This document shows, piece by piece, positions 16,219-24,980 of a DNA stretch of 45,892 bases. The stretch spans positions 6,429-52,320 of the forward strand of contig NZ_KI271286.1 of the NCBI RefSeq assembly GCF_000469385.1, written 5' to 3'. The position numbers and the translations under genes were made by a program. The notes below the pieces were generated by a model, which saw nothing but the letters and a program-made list of their open reading frames with translations, was not told the origin of the DNA and did not search any database. Numbering within the stretch: the first letter of the stretch is position 1; each line of letters begins with the position of its first letter. Origin of the DNA: Leptotrichia sp. oral taxon 879 str. F0557 (GTDB lineage: Bacteria > Fusobacteriota > Fusobacteriia > Fusobacteriales > Leptotrichiaceae).

Positions 16219-17793
16219 ATGAGCATATCAATAGCGATTTTGTTGATTGTTATTTTTTCTTTTTTAACTTTTTTTATAGCTTATTTTTTTGGGAGTTCAA
16301 TTTTTAAGAAAAAATACGGAGATTTGAACGAACTGGAATTAAAAATCGTTGATGCTAAAAGAAGACTTGAAACATCAAAAAAAGAAGTTGAAAGAGAAAT
16401 TGAATCGTTTAGAAAAGAAGAAACACTAAAAGTAAAAGAAGAATTGTTAAATGAGAAAAAAATAGCAGATGACGAAATAAAGAAAATGAAATCAGAACTT
16501 GCTACAAAAGAAGAAAGAATTGCCAAAAAAGAAGAGACATTAGAAACAAAAATGGAACGGTTGGAAGAAAGAGAAGCTAAAAATGAGAAATACCGTGAAA
16601 AATTGTTCCGAAGAGAAAAAGAACTAGAAGAAATGATTGCAAATGAAGAAAAAGAATTGGAAAGAATTTCAGAACTGACACAGGAAGATGCAAGAAAAAT
16701 TATTTTAACTAAGTTGGAAAATGAACTAGATCACGATAAAGCTGTATTAATAAGAGATTATGAACATAATTTAGACAGGGAAAAAGATAGAATTTCAAAA
16801 AGAATTATTTCAACAGCAATTGGAAAAGCTGCTTCAGATTATGTTGTTGATTCTACAATTTCAGTTATTCAGTTGCCAAGTGAAGAAATGAAAGGTAGAA
16901 TTATTGGACGTGAAGGAAGAAATATAAGAGCCATTGAAGCTGCAACAGGAGTTGATTTAATAATAGATGATACACCTGAAGCAGTTGTGCTGTCTTCTTT
17001 TGATGGTGTAAGAAGAGAAGTAGCTAAAATTGCACTTGAAAAATTGATTTCAGATGGACGTATTCATCCAACAAAAATAGAAGAAGTTGTAGCAAAAGCA
17101 CAGCATGAAGTAGATGAAAGTATATTAGATGCTGCAGAACAGGCTATTTTAGAAGTGGGGATTCCAACATTGCCACGTGAAGTATTAAAAGTATTTGGAC
17201 GTTTGAAATTCAGAACATCTTTTGGGCAAAATATTTTACAGCACTCAATAGAAGTTGCACATATAGCTTCAACTTTAGCAGCAGAAATTGGTGCAAACGT
17301 TGACATTGCTAAAAGAGCAGCATTATTGCATGATATAGGAAAAGCATTTTCACATGAGCAAGAAGGATCACATGCTATAAATGGTGGAGAATTTTTAAGA
17401 AAATTTTCAAAAGAAAGTGAAATTGTAATAAATGCTGTAGAATCACATCATAATGAAGTAGAGCAATTAAGCATAGAAGCTGTATTAGTACAAGCAGCAG
17501 ATTCAATTTCAGCCTCAAGACCAGGAGCAAGACGTGAGACATTATCAAATTATTTGAAACGTCTAGAACAATTAGAGGAAATTGCTAATAGTCATGAAGG
17601 AATTGAAAGCTCGTATGCAATTCAGGCTGGAAGAGAACTAAGGTTAATCGTTCACCCAGATAATATTGATGATGATAAAGCTACAATACTAGCTAGAGAT
17701 GTAGCAAAAGAAATAGAAGAAAAAATGCAATATCCAGGACAGATAAAAGTTACTGTTATTAGAGAAACTAGAGCTGTGGAATATGCAAAATAA
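16219..17793 (+). CDS. rny: Ribonuclease Y
   Basis: RNase Y is a membrane-anchored endoribonuclease that starts mRNA decay in Firmicutes, Fusobacteriota and others. The 524 residues show the expected order. First comes one N-terminal TM segment (about 4-24), then a long charged coiled coil (about 30-200). A KH domain follows ('MKGRIIGREGRNIRAIEAATGVDLIIDDTPEAVVLSSFDGVRREVAK'), and finally an HD domain with 'ALLHDIGKAFSHEQEGSHAINGGEFL'. The HD metal-binding pair is in 'LLHDIGK'. ymdB follows, the same order as in Bacillus. A terminator follows the gene. Confidence 0.97.
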   Translation: MSISIAILLIVIFSFLTFFIAYFFGSSIFKKKYGDLNELELKIVDAKRRLETSKKEVEREIESFRKEETLKVKEELLNEKKIADDEIKKMKSELATKEERIAKKEETLETKMERLEEREAKNEKYREKLFRREKELEEMIANEEKELERISELTQEDARKIILTKLENELDHDKAVLIRDYEHNLDREKDRISKRIISTAIGKAASDYVVDSTISVIQLPSEEMKGRIIGREGRNIRAIEAATGVDLIIDDTPEAVVLSSFDGVRREVAKIALEKLISDGRIHPTKIEEVVAKAQHEVDESILDAAEQAILEVGIPTLPREVLKVFGRLKFRTSFGQNILQHSIEVAHIASTLAAEIGANVDIAKRAALLHDIGKAFSHEQEGSHAINGGEFLRKFSKESEIVINAVESHHNEVEQLSIEAVLVQAADSISASRPGARRETLSNYLKRLEQLEEIANSHEGIESSYAIQAGRELRLIVHPDNIDDDKATILARDVAKEIEEKMQYPGQIKVTVIRETRAVEYAK

Positions 17794-17806
17794 ATAAAAA
17801 TGAACT

Positions 17807-17871
17807 AAAAGAGAGCTTATCCATTAAAAATATCTTTTTTAAGATAATTTTTATTCAGGAGGCTCTTTTTT
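17807..17871 (+). terminator. Terminator after rny
   Basis: An outer stem AAAAGAGAGC / GCTCTTTTTT (with one G-T pair) closes on a long loop that holds a second stem, AAAAATATCTT / AAGATAATTTTT. A T-run follows the outer stem. Confidence 0.7.
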
Positions 17872-17995
17872 ATAGTAAAACCAACCTAAAAAGATTAAAA
17901 TATCAAAAAAATAAATTAAGAAAAACTATAAAAAAATTATAATATGTAGTATAATAAATATTAGATAAATTTGAGATGCAAAGGAATGATTTTAC

Positions 17996-18775
17996 ATGAA
18001 ATTTTTAATAATTGGTGATATTGTCGGTAGACCAGGTAGAACTACATTGTTTAAATATTTGGAAAAAAGAAAACAGAATTATGATTTTATTATTGTAAAT
18101 GGAGAGAATTCAGCTGGTGGTTTTGGAATAAATGTAAAGATTGCAAAAGAAATGTTTAATCGGGGAGTAGATGTCATAACTCTTGGAAATCATAGCTGGG
18201 ATAAAAGGGAAATCTATTCATACATAAATGAACAGAAAAATTTGATTAGACCGATAAACTATACAAAGGAAGCACCTGGAAGCGGTTATACAATTGTTGA
18301 AAAAAATGGAGTGAAAGTAGCAGTTATAAATGCCCAATGTAAAGTATTTATGCCACCAATTGCTTGTCCATTTTTGGCGGTTGAGGAAGTTTTGCCACAG
18401 ATTAAGGAACAAACAGATATAATCATTCTTGATTTTCATGGAGAAGCCACTTCAGAAAAGCAGGCAATGGGATGGAACTTATCTGGAAAAGTGTCAGCAG
18501 TTTATGGAACTCATACACATACACAGACGGCAGATGAAAGAATTTTGCCAGGAGGGACTGGATATATTTCAGATATAGGGATGACTGGAGGACATGACGG
18601 TATTCTAGGAATGAATAGAAAAGAAAGTATACAAAGATTTAAGGACGGAATGCCAACAAGATATTCTGTATGTGAAGAAAACTTGAGAATCAATGGAATT
18701 GAGCTGGAAGTGAATGAAAAGACCGGTAGGGCATTATCAATTAAACGTGTGAACATGGGATATGATGAAATATAA
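17996..18775 (+). CDS. ymdB: YmdB-family metallophosphoesterase
   Basis: The protein matches the YmdB family (TIGR00282): 'MKFLIIGDIVGRPGR', 'IVNGENSAGGFGIN', 'VDVITLGNHSWDKREI', 'DFHGEATSEKQAMGW' and 'VYGTHTHTQTADERILPGGTGYISDIGMTG'. Metal ligands are visible as D8, the Asn of NGEN, the Asn-His of GNH, and the later HGE and HTHTQ histidines. Bacillus YmdB is a 2',3'-cAMP phosphodiesterase that binds RNase Y and influences the choice between motility and biofilm. Its position right after rny supports a shared function here. A TATAAT sits at 17950 but no good -35 was found. prmA starts 18 nt downstream. Confidence 0.93.
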   Translation: MKFLIIGDIVGRPGRTTLFKYLEKRKQNYDFIIVNGENSAGGFGINVKIAKEMFNRGVDVITLGNHSWDKREIYSYINEQKNLIRPINYTKEAPGSGYTIVEKNGVKVAVINAQCKVFMPPIACPFLAVEEVLPQIKEQTDIIILDFHGEATSEKQAMGWNLSGKVSAVYGTHTHTQTADERILPGGTGYISDIGMTGGHDGILGMNRKESIQRFKDGMPTRYSVCEENLRINGIELEVNEKTGRALSIKRVNMGYDEI

Positions 18776-18793
18776 AAAAAGGAAAATGAAAAA

Positions 18794-19717
18794 ATGAAAT
18801 GGATAAAAGTAAAAGTAGATTATTTTTCGGATAACTTAAAAGAAACGAAGACAAAATTAGTAAATATGTTTGATGAAATTGGAATTAAACAGATAGAAGT
18901 TATTGATTACTTTTCTGAAAATATACTGGATTATAATGCTAATTTTGCAATAAAAAATGATGTTTGGAGTATAATTGGATATGTTGTTGATAATAGATTT
19001 GCAAATACAAAATTAAATATTATTTTTAATAATTTAAAAGAATTTCAGAATTCAGATACAGAGTTTATGTATGAAATTTACACAGCTAAATGCAATGACG
19101 AAGACTGGCAAGATGAATGGAAAAAATATTTCCACACTGTAAATATAACTGACAACATTGTCATAAAGCCAAGTTGGGATAAGTATGAACCAGAAAATAA
19201 TGAAATTGTAATCGAAATTGATCCAGGGCTTGCGTTTGGGACAGGAACACATGAAACTACTTCGTTGTGTGTAGAATTTTTAGAGAAATATTCGGAAAAT
19301 AAAAAGAAATTAATGGATATAGGCTGTGGCTCCGGTATTTTGATGTTGATTGGGAAAAAATTAGGTGTGAAAAAGGTTGTTGGAATTGATATTGATGAAA
19401 AAGTTCGAGATGTTGTTTTGGAAAATTTTTCTAAAAATGATATAAATGATAATTTTGAAGTGATAATTGGAAATTTGGTAGATGATGTCAGTGAAAAATA
19501 TGATTTAGTTGTGTCAAATATTTTGGTAGATGTTCTGGAAAAATTGCTTGAAGATATAGAAAAAACTCTGGAAAAAGGTGCAACTGTTATTTTTTCTGGA
19601 ATTTTGAGTGAAAAGGAAGAGGCATTTGTGAAAAAGGCTGAAAATTATAATTTGGGACAAGTTGATAGAAAAGAAAAAAATAACTGGGTTTCACTTGTTT
19701 TTAAATATAAAAACTAA
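18794..19717 (+). CDS. prmA: Ribosomal protein L11 methyltransferase PrmA
   Basis: PrmA trimethylates ribosomal protein L11 using S-adenosylmethionine. The substrate-binding N-terminal half ('MKWIKVKVDYFSDNLKET') is followed by the hallmark 'IEIDPGLAFGTGTHETTSLCVEFLE'. SAM motif I 'LMDIGCGSGILMLIGKKLG' and motif IV 'DLVVSNILVDVLEKLLEDI' come next. The NxxxD-like 'SNILVDV' stands where NILA occurs in E. coli PrmA. At 307 residues the length is standard. It lies 18 nt after ymdB and is probably cotranscribed with it. Confidence 0.94.
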   Translation: MKWIKVKVDYFSDNLKETKTKLVNMFDEIGIKQIEVIDYFSENILDYNANFAIKNDVWSIIGYVVDNRFANTKLNIIFNNLKEFQNSDTEFMYEIYTAKCNDEDWQDEWKKYFHTVNITDNIVIKPSWDKYEPENNEIVIEIDPGLAFGTGTHETTSLCVEFLEKYSENKKKLMDIGCGSGILMLIGKKLGVKKVVGIDIDEKVRDVVLENFSKNDINDNFEVIIGNLVDDVSEKYDLVVSNILVDVLEKLLEDIEKTLEKGATVIFSGILSEKEEAFVKKAENYNLGQVDRKEKNNWVSLVFKYKN

Positions 19718-19839
19718 TTGATTTAAAGTAGAAAAATCTCGTTATTTTTGTGAAATAGTCAAAATTTTCAATTTTAAAATAATTAAAATTTAAAAATAGA
19801 AAATGAAATAAAAATAATAAAAAAGAAAGTAGGAAGAAT

Positions 19840-20484
19840 ATGATAATTGCTATTGATGGTCCTGCTGGAAGTGGGAAAAGCACTATCGCAAAATTGATTG
19901 CAGAGGAGCTGGGACTTGTTTATCTTGATACAGGAGCAATGTATAGGCTTGTTACGTTAAAGGTTTTAAATGATGGAATTTTGGGTAATTTAGACAAAAT
20001 CATAAAAATGCTGGATGATTTGAGAATTGATATTAAAGAAAACGGATTTTATCTAGATGATACAAATGTGAGTGAGGAGATTAGAAAACCTATTGTTTCG
20101 GAAAATGTATCCGATATTGCAGCGATACGTGAGGTTCGTGAAAAAATGGTCGATTTACAGAGAAAATTTTCAGAATCGAAAAATGTGATTCTAGACGGGC
20201 GTGATATTGGGACAATTGTTTTTCCAAATGCGGATGTAAAAATATTTTTGATTGCAGATGCCAAAGAAAGAGCGAATAGACGTTATAAGGAACTTGTTGC
20301 AAAAGGGGAAAATGTTAAAATTGAAAAAATTTATGAAAATATTTTGAAAAGGGATAAAATTGATTCAACAAGAAAAGAAAGTCCACTAAAAAAAGCTAAT
20401 GATGCAATTGAAGTAGATACAACTTCTAAAAATATTGAGGAAGTAAAAAATGAAATTTTATATATAATTAAACAAAAGAAGTAA
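19840..20484 (+). CDS. cmk: Cytidylate kinase
   Basis: Cmk phosphorylates CMP and dCMP to the diphosphates. The P-loop is G7-S14 in 'IAIDGPAGSGKSTIAK', followed by 'LGLVYLDTGAMYRLVTLKVL'. The 'VILDGRDIGTIVFPNADVKIFLIADAKERANRRYKEL' segment and the lid-like 'RDKIDSTRKESPLKKANDAIEVDTT' complete the family pattern. The length of 214 is normal. The start follows AAGTAGGAAG. The 231 nt after it contain no gene until HU; they hold AT-rich sequence and the HU promoter. Confidence 0.96.
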   Translation: MIIAIDGPAGSGKSTIAKLIAEELGLVYLDTGAMYRLVTLKVLNDGILGNLDKIIKMLDDLRIDIKENGFYLDDTNVSEEIRKPIVSENVSDIAAIREVREKMVDLQRKFSESKNVILDGRDIGTIVFPNADVKIFLIADAKERANRRYKELVAKGENVKIEKIYENILKRDKIDSTRKESPLKKANDAIEVDTTSKNIEEVKNEILYIIKQKK

Positions 20485-20640
20485 TAAATTTTTTTTATAC
20501 GAAAAAATTAGAATCTTATTTTAAACATATACATAAAAGCATGAAATTTAATAAATAATTTGATTTTATTTTTAAAAAAATTAGAAAAAACATAGAATGA
20601 TAAAAAAATGAAAAAAAATCGAGAAATTTAAAAAAAATAC

Positions 20641-20668
20641 TAGACAAATACTGAAAATAGTGTATAAT
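20641..20668 (+). promoter_or_regulatory. Promoter of the first HU gene
   Basis: TAGACA (20641-20646) and a perfect TATAAT (20663-20668) are 16 nt apart. The sequence AATAGTG stands directly before the -10 box, as it also does before asd and the SurA-like gene. Confidence 0.65.
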
Positions 20669-20715
20669 AGTTTAGTACTTTAATTAAAGAAGAATAATTT
20701 GGAGGTTTGATTAAT

Positions 20716-20996
20716 ATGTCAAAAAAAGAATTTGTAGATGCTTATGCAAAGCTACAGGAGAAACTAAAAAAAGAGCAGAAGAATTGGTAAACCAATTTTT
20801 AGAAACTGTTGAAGAAACATTATTAAAAGGAGATTCTGTTCAATTTGTTGGATGGGGAACATTTGAAGTAAAAGAAAGAGCTGCAAGAACAGGAATTAAT
20901 CCACAAACTAAAAAAGAAATTAAAATACCTGCTAAAAATGTTGTTAAATTTAAAGTAGGTAAAAAATTAGCTGATAATGTAGCAGAAGGAAAATAA
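20716..20996 (+). pseudogene. hup: HU-family DNA-binding protein, frameshifted
   Basis: The gene begins MSKKEFVDAYAK like the intact HU copy at 45292 and follows a strong GGAGG. In the A-run at 20748-20750 one base is missing relative to that copy (GCAAAGCTACAGG against GCAAAAGCAACAGG). The frame therefore shifts and ends at TAA 20788-20790. From about 20773 the correct HU sequence resumes in the -1 frame ('RAEELVNQFLETVEETLLKGDSVQFVGWGTFEVKERAART') to the stop at 20996. Just after the deletion lies an A7 run (20766-20772) read as A-AAA-AAA, a place where -1 ribosomal or transcriptional slippage would restore HU. A homopolymer sequencing error is the simplest explanation. Promoter, ribosome binding site and terminator are intact. 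Confidence 0.85.
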
Positions 20997-21016
20997 TTTT
21001 TACTTTGCAAATTAAT

Positions 21017-21060
21017 AAAAGGCTATTTCTAATGTAAATTCATTAAGAGATAGTCTTTTT
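21017..21060 (+). terminator. Terminator after the first HU gene
   Basis: Imperfect inverted repeat AAAGGCTATTTCT / AGAGATAGTCTTT, extended by AATG / CATT around the loop, followed by T5. Confidence 0.75.
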
Positions 21061-21091
21061 ACTTAAAATTAAATTAAAAAATGAGGAAGAT

Positions 21092-22339
21092 ATGATTTTA
21101 TATAATTTATTACGAATTCTACTTTATTTTATAATATCTATTCTGGCAATATTCAATAAAAAACTGTTAATTTTTTTTAAATCACGTCTATTTCAAAAAA
21201 TGGGAAATGATAGTTTCCTTAATAGTAATAAAGAGACAATACTTATCCATTTCTCGTCAGTAGGGGAGTTTAATCTAACACAGGAATTAATTGAAAAAAT
21301 ATTGAAAGATAAAAAACAGAAATTAATTCTTTCTGTTATGACAGATACTGGATTTTCGGCAGTTAATAAAAAATATTATGAAAATAAGAATATTAAAATA
21401 TTTTATTTTGCACTTGATGATTTTTTTGCAATCCGTAAAATTTATAAAAAATATAAAATTAAAAAAACAATTGTTATAGAAACAGAGATTTGGCCAAATT
21501 TATATTATTTTGCTTCAAAGAATGGAGAACTATTTATTGTCAATGGAAGGCTTACTGAAAAAAAATTAAAATCGTATCTTAAATTTAAATGGATTATAAA
21601 GAAAGTAATAAATTATGCTAAAAAAATAATGGTGCAAAGCTTTCCTGACAAAGAGAGATATGAAAAATTAGGAATTGACAAGAATAAAATCAAAGTTTAT
21701 AAAAATCTGAAATATTCGATTAAATACAATAAAATCACGGAAGAACAGATAAAAAAATATCATGAAACAGTTATAGATAAAAATAAAAAAGTAATTGTAT
21801 GTGGAAGTACACGTCCAAATGAAGAAAAAATTTGGTTGGAAGTATTTAAACAGATAAATATTAATAATGAATATCAATTAGTACTTGTACCAAGACATTT
21901 GGAAAGAATTAGTGAAATTGAAAATATTATTTTGGAAAATTTTTCAAAAGATGATTATTTGCTAATTACACAAATTGAAAAAGATAAATCAAATTATAAA
22001 ATTCAAAATTATAAAAAAATAATTATAGTTGATAAAATGGGAGTTTTAACGGATTTTTATCAGATGGCAGATTTTGTCTTTGTTGGTGGAACTCTCACTG
22101 ATATTGGGGGGCATTCGATTTTGGAGCCACTATATTATGGTAAAAAGCCAATTATTGGGAAATATTTTCAGAATATAGAGGAAATTGTGAAGTATGCTAA
22201 AGAGCTAGGATTTATTGAAATTGTGGAAAACGAAAATGAAATTATCGAATATTTGAAAAAATCTGAAAATATTGATACAAAAACATTTTTTGAAAAAAAT
22301 AATGAGATAGATAAAATTTTGAAAGAAATTTTTGGTTGA
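21092..22339 (+). CDS. waaA: Kdo transferase (3-deoxy-D-manno-octulosonic acid transferase)
   Basis: WaaA transfers Kdo from CMP-Kdo to lipid IVA at the cytoplasmic face of the inner membrane. A hydrophobic N-terminal anchor (about residues 1-30) is followed by the family motif 'IHFSSVGEFNLTQELIEKIL'. Next come 'LSVMTDTGFSAV', 'TIVIETEIWPNLYYFASKNG', 'FIVNGRLTEKKLKSY' and the GT-B C-terminal 'LTDFYQMADFVFVGGTLTDIGGHSILEPLYYGKKPIIGKYFQN'. The 415-residue length is normal. It confirms that the cell makes Kdo-containing lipopolysaccharide. Whether it adds one, two or more Kdo residues cannot be read from sequence. Confidence 0.95.
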   Translation: MILYNLLRILLYFIISILAIFNKKLLIFFKSRLFQKMGNDSFLNSNKETILIHFSSVGEFNLTQELIEKILKDKKQKLILSVMTDTGFSAVNKKYYENKNIKIFYFALDDFFAIRKIYKKYKIKKTIVIETEIWPNLYYFASKNGELFIVNGRLTEKKLKSYLKFKWIIKKVINYAKKIMVQSFPDKERYEKLGIDKNKIKVYKNLKYSIKYNKITEEQIKKYHETVIDKNKKVIVCGSTRPNEEKIWLEVFKQININNEYQLVLVPRHLERISEIENIILENFSKDDYLLITQIEKDKSNYKIQNYKKIIIVDKMGVLTDFYQMADFVFVGGTLTDIGGHSILEPLYYGKKPIIGKYFQNIEEIVKYAKELGFIEIVENENEIIEYLKKSENIDTKTFFEKNNEIDKILKEIFG

Positions 22340-22362
22340 TATTATCTAAAATTTTATGGTGA

Positions 22363-22405
22363 TTCTATTTTAAGATGAAAATAGAAGGCTAGACTCTGAC
22401 TTTTA
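22363..22405. repeat. Small hairpin plus a copy of the right-end repeat motif
   Basis: A 9-bp inverted repeat TTCTATTTT / AAAATAGAA (22363-22371 and 22378-22386) is followed at once by GGCTAGACTCTGACTTTTA (22387-22405). That 19-mer matches 45817-45835 in the right-end repeat region at 18 of 19 bases. It lies between waaA and trmB. Confidence 0.6.
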
Positions 22406-22446
22406 AGTTGAAAAAATAATTTTAAAAATAAGGAAAATAATTAAAA

Positions 22447-23277
22447 ATGGAAAATACGAATAAAATTGAAATTATCGGAAAAAATGGACAAAAAATAAAA
22501 ATTACAGAAGCTGAACAGAAACGAAGGAATAAAATAAAAAAAGTAAATGATGAATTTAAAAAAATTAATGCTGAAAAAAGTAAAATTATAAATGAAAAAG
22601 AGATTTGGAAGTACTTTTTTGAAAAGCCTAAAAAAAATTATAATAAATATATGTATGAAATGCTTGAATTTCCTGAGCATTTGATGTATAATAATAAAAG
22701 TGTTGATGAATATCGTGGAAAATGGAATGAGTTTTTTCAAAATAATAACGATATTTATTTAGAAATTGGCTGTGGAAGTGGAAATTTCACTGTTGTAAAT
22801 GCACAAAAATTTAAGGACAGAAACTATATTGCTTTAGAATTACGATTTAAGAGACTTGTTTTAGGTGCAAAAAAATCTAAAAAAAGAAATTTAAATAATA
22901 TTCTGTTTGTAAGAAAAAGAGCAGAGACAGTATTGGATTTTATTGGAGAAAACGAGATAACAGGAGTTTACATTAATTTTCCTGATCCTTGGGAAGGTGA
23001 AGAGAAGAAAAGGGTAATAAATGAAAACTTGTTTGTAAGACTTGATACTATAATGAAATCAGGTGGAATGTTATTTTTTAAGACTGATCATGAACAATAT
23101 TATGAAGATGTCCTGGAATTAGTAGATAGACTTGATAACTATAAGACTATTTATCATACGAAAGATTTACATAATTCTGAAAAAGCAGATGAAAATATTA
23201 GAACTGAATTTGAAGAAATGTTTTTAAGCAAACATAATATGAGTATCAAGTATATTGAAATTAAAAAAGTTAAATAA
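22447..23277 (+). CDS. trmB: tRNA (guanine(46)-N7)-methyltransferase with N-terminal extension
   Basis: TrmB methylates G46 in the tRNA variable loop. The SAM motif I 'IYLEIGCGSGNFTVVNAQKF' begins near residue 103. It is followed by 'YIALELRFKRLVLGAKK', the family hallmark 'VYINFPDPWEGEEKKRVIN', and 'SGGMLFFKTDHEQYYEDVLE'. The N-terminal part before the domain is about 60 residues longer than in Bacillus TrmB and is charged (many K, N, E). The ATG follows AAATAAGGAAAAT at an unremarkable distance. The extension may help bind tRNA; that is only a guess. Confidence 0.93.
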   Translation: MENTNKIEIIGKNGQKIKITEAEQKRRNKIKKVNDEFKKINAEKSKIINEKEIWKYFFEKPKKNYNKYMYEMLEFPEHLMYNNKSVDEYRGKWNEFFQNNNDIYLEIGCGSGNFTVVNAQKFKDRNYIALELRFKRLVLGAKKSKKRNLNNILFVRKRAETVLDFIGENEITGVYINFPDPWEGEEKKRVINENLFVRLDTIMKSGGMLFFKTDHEQYYEDVLELVDRLDNYKTIYHTKDLHNSEKADENIRTEFEEMFLSKHNMSIKYIEIKKVK

Positions 23278-23322
23278 AAATTTAAATTAATAAAATATTG
23301 AAAGGAGATTAAGTATAAGAAT

Positions 23323-23367
23323 AAATCTTAGATTATGTAATGGTTAGAAAACTATTAATCTAGATTT
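23323..23367 (+). promoter_or_regulatory. Long leader hairpin before the methyltransferase gene
   Basis: AAATCTTAGATT (23323-23334) pairs with AATCTAGATTT (23357-23367) with one bulged T. The intervening bases continue the helix as TAATGGTT / AACTATTA (one G-T pair) around an AGAA tetraloop. The hairpin lies between an AAAGGAGA Shine-Dalgarno-like element (23301-23308) and the ATG at 23384, which has no ribosome binding site of its own. It has no T-run, so it does not look like a terminator. Confidence 0.55.
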
Positions 23368-23383
23368 CTTATATTAAAAAATT

Positions 23384-24925
23384 ATGGAAAATAAAAATAC
23401 ATATAATGAAGTACTTTACAAATCTAATCCATTTAATTACACTATACCAGCATTACTAGAGGCTCAAGGAAAGTTATTTGGATTGACACCAAAGGATTCT
23501 AGAAAAGCTAGAGTCTTAGAATTAGGATCATCGTTTGGAGGAAATATTATAACACAGGCGTTGTATAATCCTGAAGCTGAATTTATTGGAGTTGATTTGA
23601 CAGCGGAACAAGTAAAAAAAGGAAATGAAGTTATTGAAAAAATTGGATTACAAAATATTAAATTAATTGAAAAAAATATTTTGGATATAAATGAAGATTT
23701 TGGAAAATTTGATTATATTATCGTTCATGGTGTATTTTCATGGGTTCCTGAAATTGTGAAAGAAAAAATTGTGAAAATATGTAATGAGAATTTAGCTGAA
23801 GAAGGAATCGCTTATATTTCTTATAATACATATCCTGGATGGAAAGAACCTGATAAAATACGTGAAATGATGATTTATGCCAACAAGTATTTTCCAGAAA
23901 TTTCATTAGGAGATAAAACTCAACGTGGAAAGACGTTTATTTCAATTGTGGCAGAACAAATGAAGAGTTACATAGATATTATTGAGAAAAAAGGAGATTT
24001 CGTTCATCAAATAGAAGAAATTTTAGGAATGCAAGATTATTATGTTGGACATGAGTACTTAGAAAATTTCAATAAACCAATTTATTTACATGAATTTGTA
24101 GATCTATTAAAAAAAGAAAATTTAGAATACATCTCAGATATTTCATTAAGATTATCTATTATAAGTGTATATAATGAAAGTACGAAAGAAAAGTTGTATC
24201 AGTTATCACAAGGTAATAATGTAATAAAAGAACAATGCCTTGATTATATACTTGATACTAAATTTAGAAGATCACTAATCTGCAAAAATAGTCAAATAGA
24301 AAAATTGAATTTTACTGAAACCTTCCCTAATGATATAATAGATTCATTTTTATTAACATCAAAATTTACAAAAGAAGAATTAGAAACTTTAAATGAAGAA
24401 AATATAAAAATGATAATGCTTCATTTTTTAGAAATACCAAATAAAAGTTTTAAGATTAATGATGCTATAAAATATTGGGAAGAAAATTCTCAAGAGGAAA
24501 AAACAGAAGAAGAGAGAAATGAAATTATCATGAATCTAAGAAAATTTGTTTTAAATAGTATGATTAATGGTAAAATAAAATATTACTGTTCTGAAAATGA
24601 AATAATAACTTATGAAGAAAATAAAGTTTATATTCCTAAAAAATTTAGAAATTATATAAGAGTTTTAACTATTGGAGAAGGAGTAGGAGCGATTGGAATT
24701 GGAAATTCTAGAAATGAAATAGTAGGTGATATAAATGATGTAGATGTAATTGTTGCAGATATTTTATCAGAACCAAAAACAGAAGCAGAAGCTATAAAAG
24801 AACTAGAAAAAACAAATATTTATAGAACAATGCCAACTGGAGAAAGAATACAGATAACTGCTAAGGAATATTTTCCTGAAAGTATAAAAAAATTAGAGAA
24901 TCTAGGATACTTTGTTAAAAAATAG
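23384..24925 (+). CDS. SAM methyltransferase with MethyTransf_Reg domain, PKMT-like
   Basis: The N-terminal 180 residues are a class I methyltransferase: motif I 'ARVLELGSSFGGNIITQAL', acidic motif II 'EFIGVDLTAEQVKKG', then 'DYIIVHGVFSWVPEIVKEKI' and 'IAYISYNTYPGWKEPDKIREMM'. These last two are hallmarks of the family that also carries a 'methyltransferase regulatory domain' (PF10119). Rickettsial protein-lysine methyltransferases that modify outer-membrane proteins belong to the same family. The C-terminal 300 residues fit the regulatory part and a winged-helix-like tail. The target is unknown; a surface protein is a reasonable guess. The gene is single, between trmB and a terminator, with a long leader hairpin and no ribosome binding site next to the ATG. 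Confidence 0.8.
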   Translation: MENKNTYNEVLYKSNPFNYTIPALLEAQGKLFGLTPKDSRKARVLELGSSFGGNIITQALYNPEAEFIGVDLTAEQVKKGNEVIEKIGLQNIKLIEKNILDINEDFGKFDYIIVHGVFSWVPEIVKEKIVKICNENLAEEGIAYISYNTYPGWKEPDKIREMMIYANKYFPEISLGDKTQRGKTFISIVAEQMKSYIDIIEKKGDFVHQIEEILGMQDYYVGHEYLENFNKPIYLHEFVDLLKKENLEYISDISLRLSIISVYNESTKEKLYQLSQGNNVIKEQCLDYILDTKFRRSLICKNSQIEKLNFTETFPNDIIDSFLLTSKFTKEELETLNEENIKMIMLHFLEIPNKSFKINDAIKYWEENSQEEKTEEERNEIIMNLRKFVLNSMINGKIKYYCSENEIITYEENKVYIPKKFRNYIRVLTIGEGVGAIGIGNSRNEIVGDINDVDVIVADILSEPKTEAEAIKELEKTNIYRTMPTGERIQITAKEYFPESIKKLENLGYFVKK

Positions 24926-24941
24926 TGGAATAGAAATAATG

Positions 24942-24980
24942 AAATGTGACAGGTAAAAATATATACTTATCACATTTTTT
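24942..24980 (+). terminator. Terminator after the PKMT-like gene
   Basis: AAATGTGA (24942-24949) and TCACATTT (24970-24977) form an 8-bp stem extended by GGTA / TACT, followed by a T-run. Confidence 0.85.
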
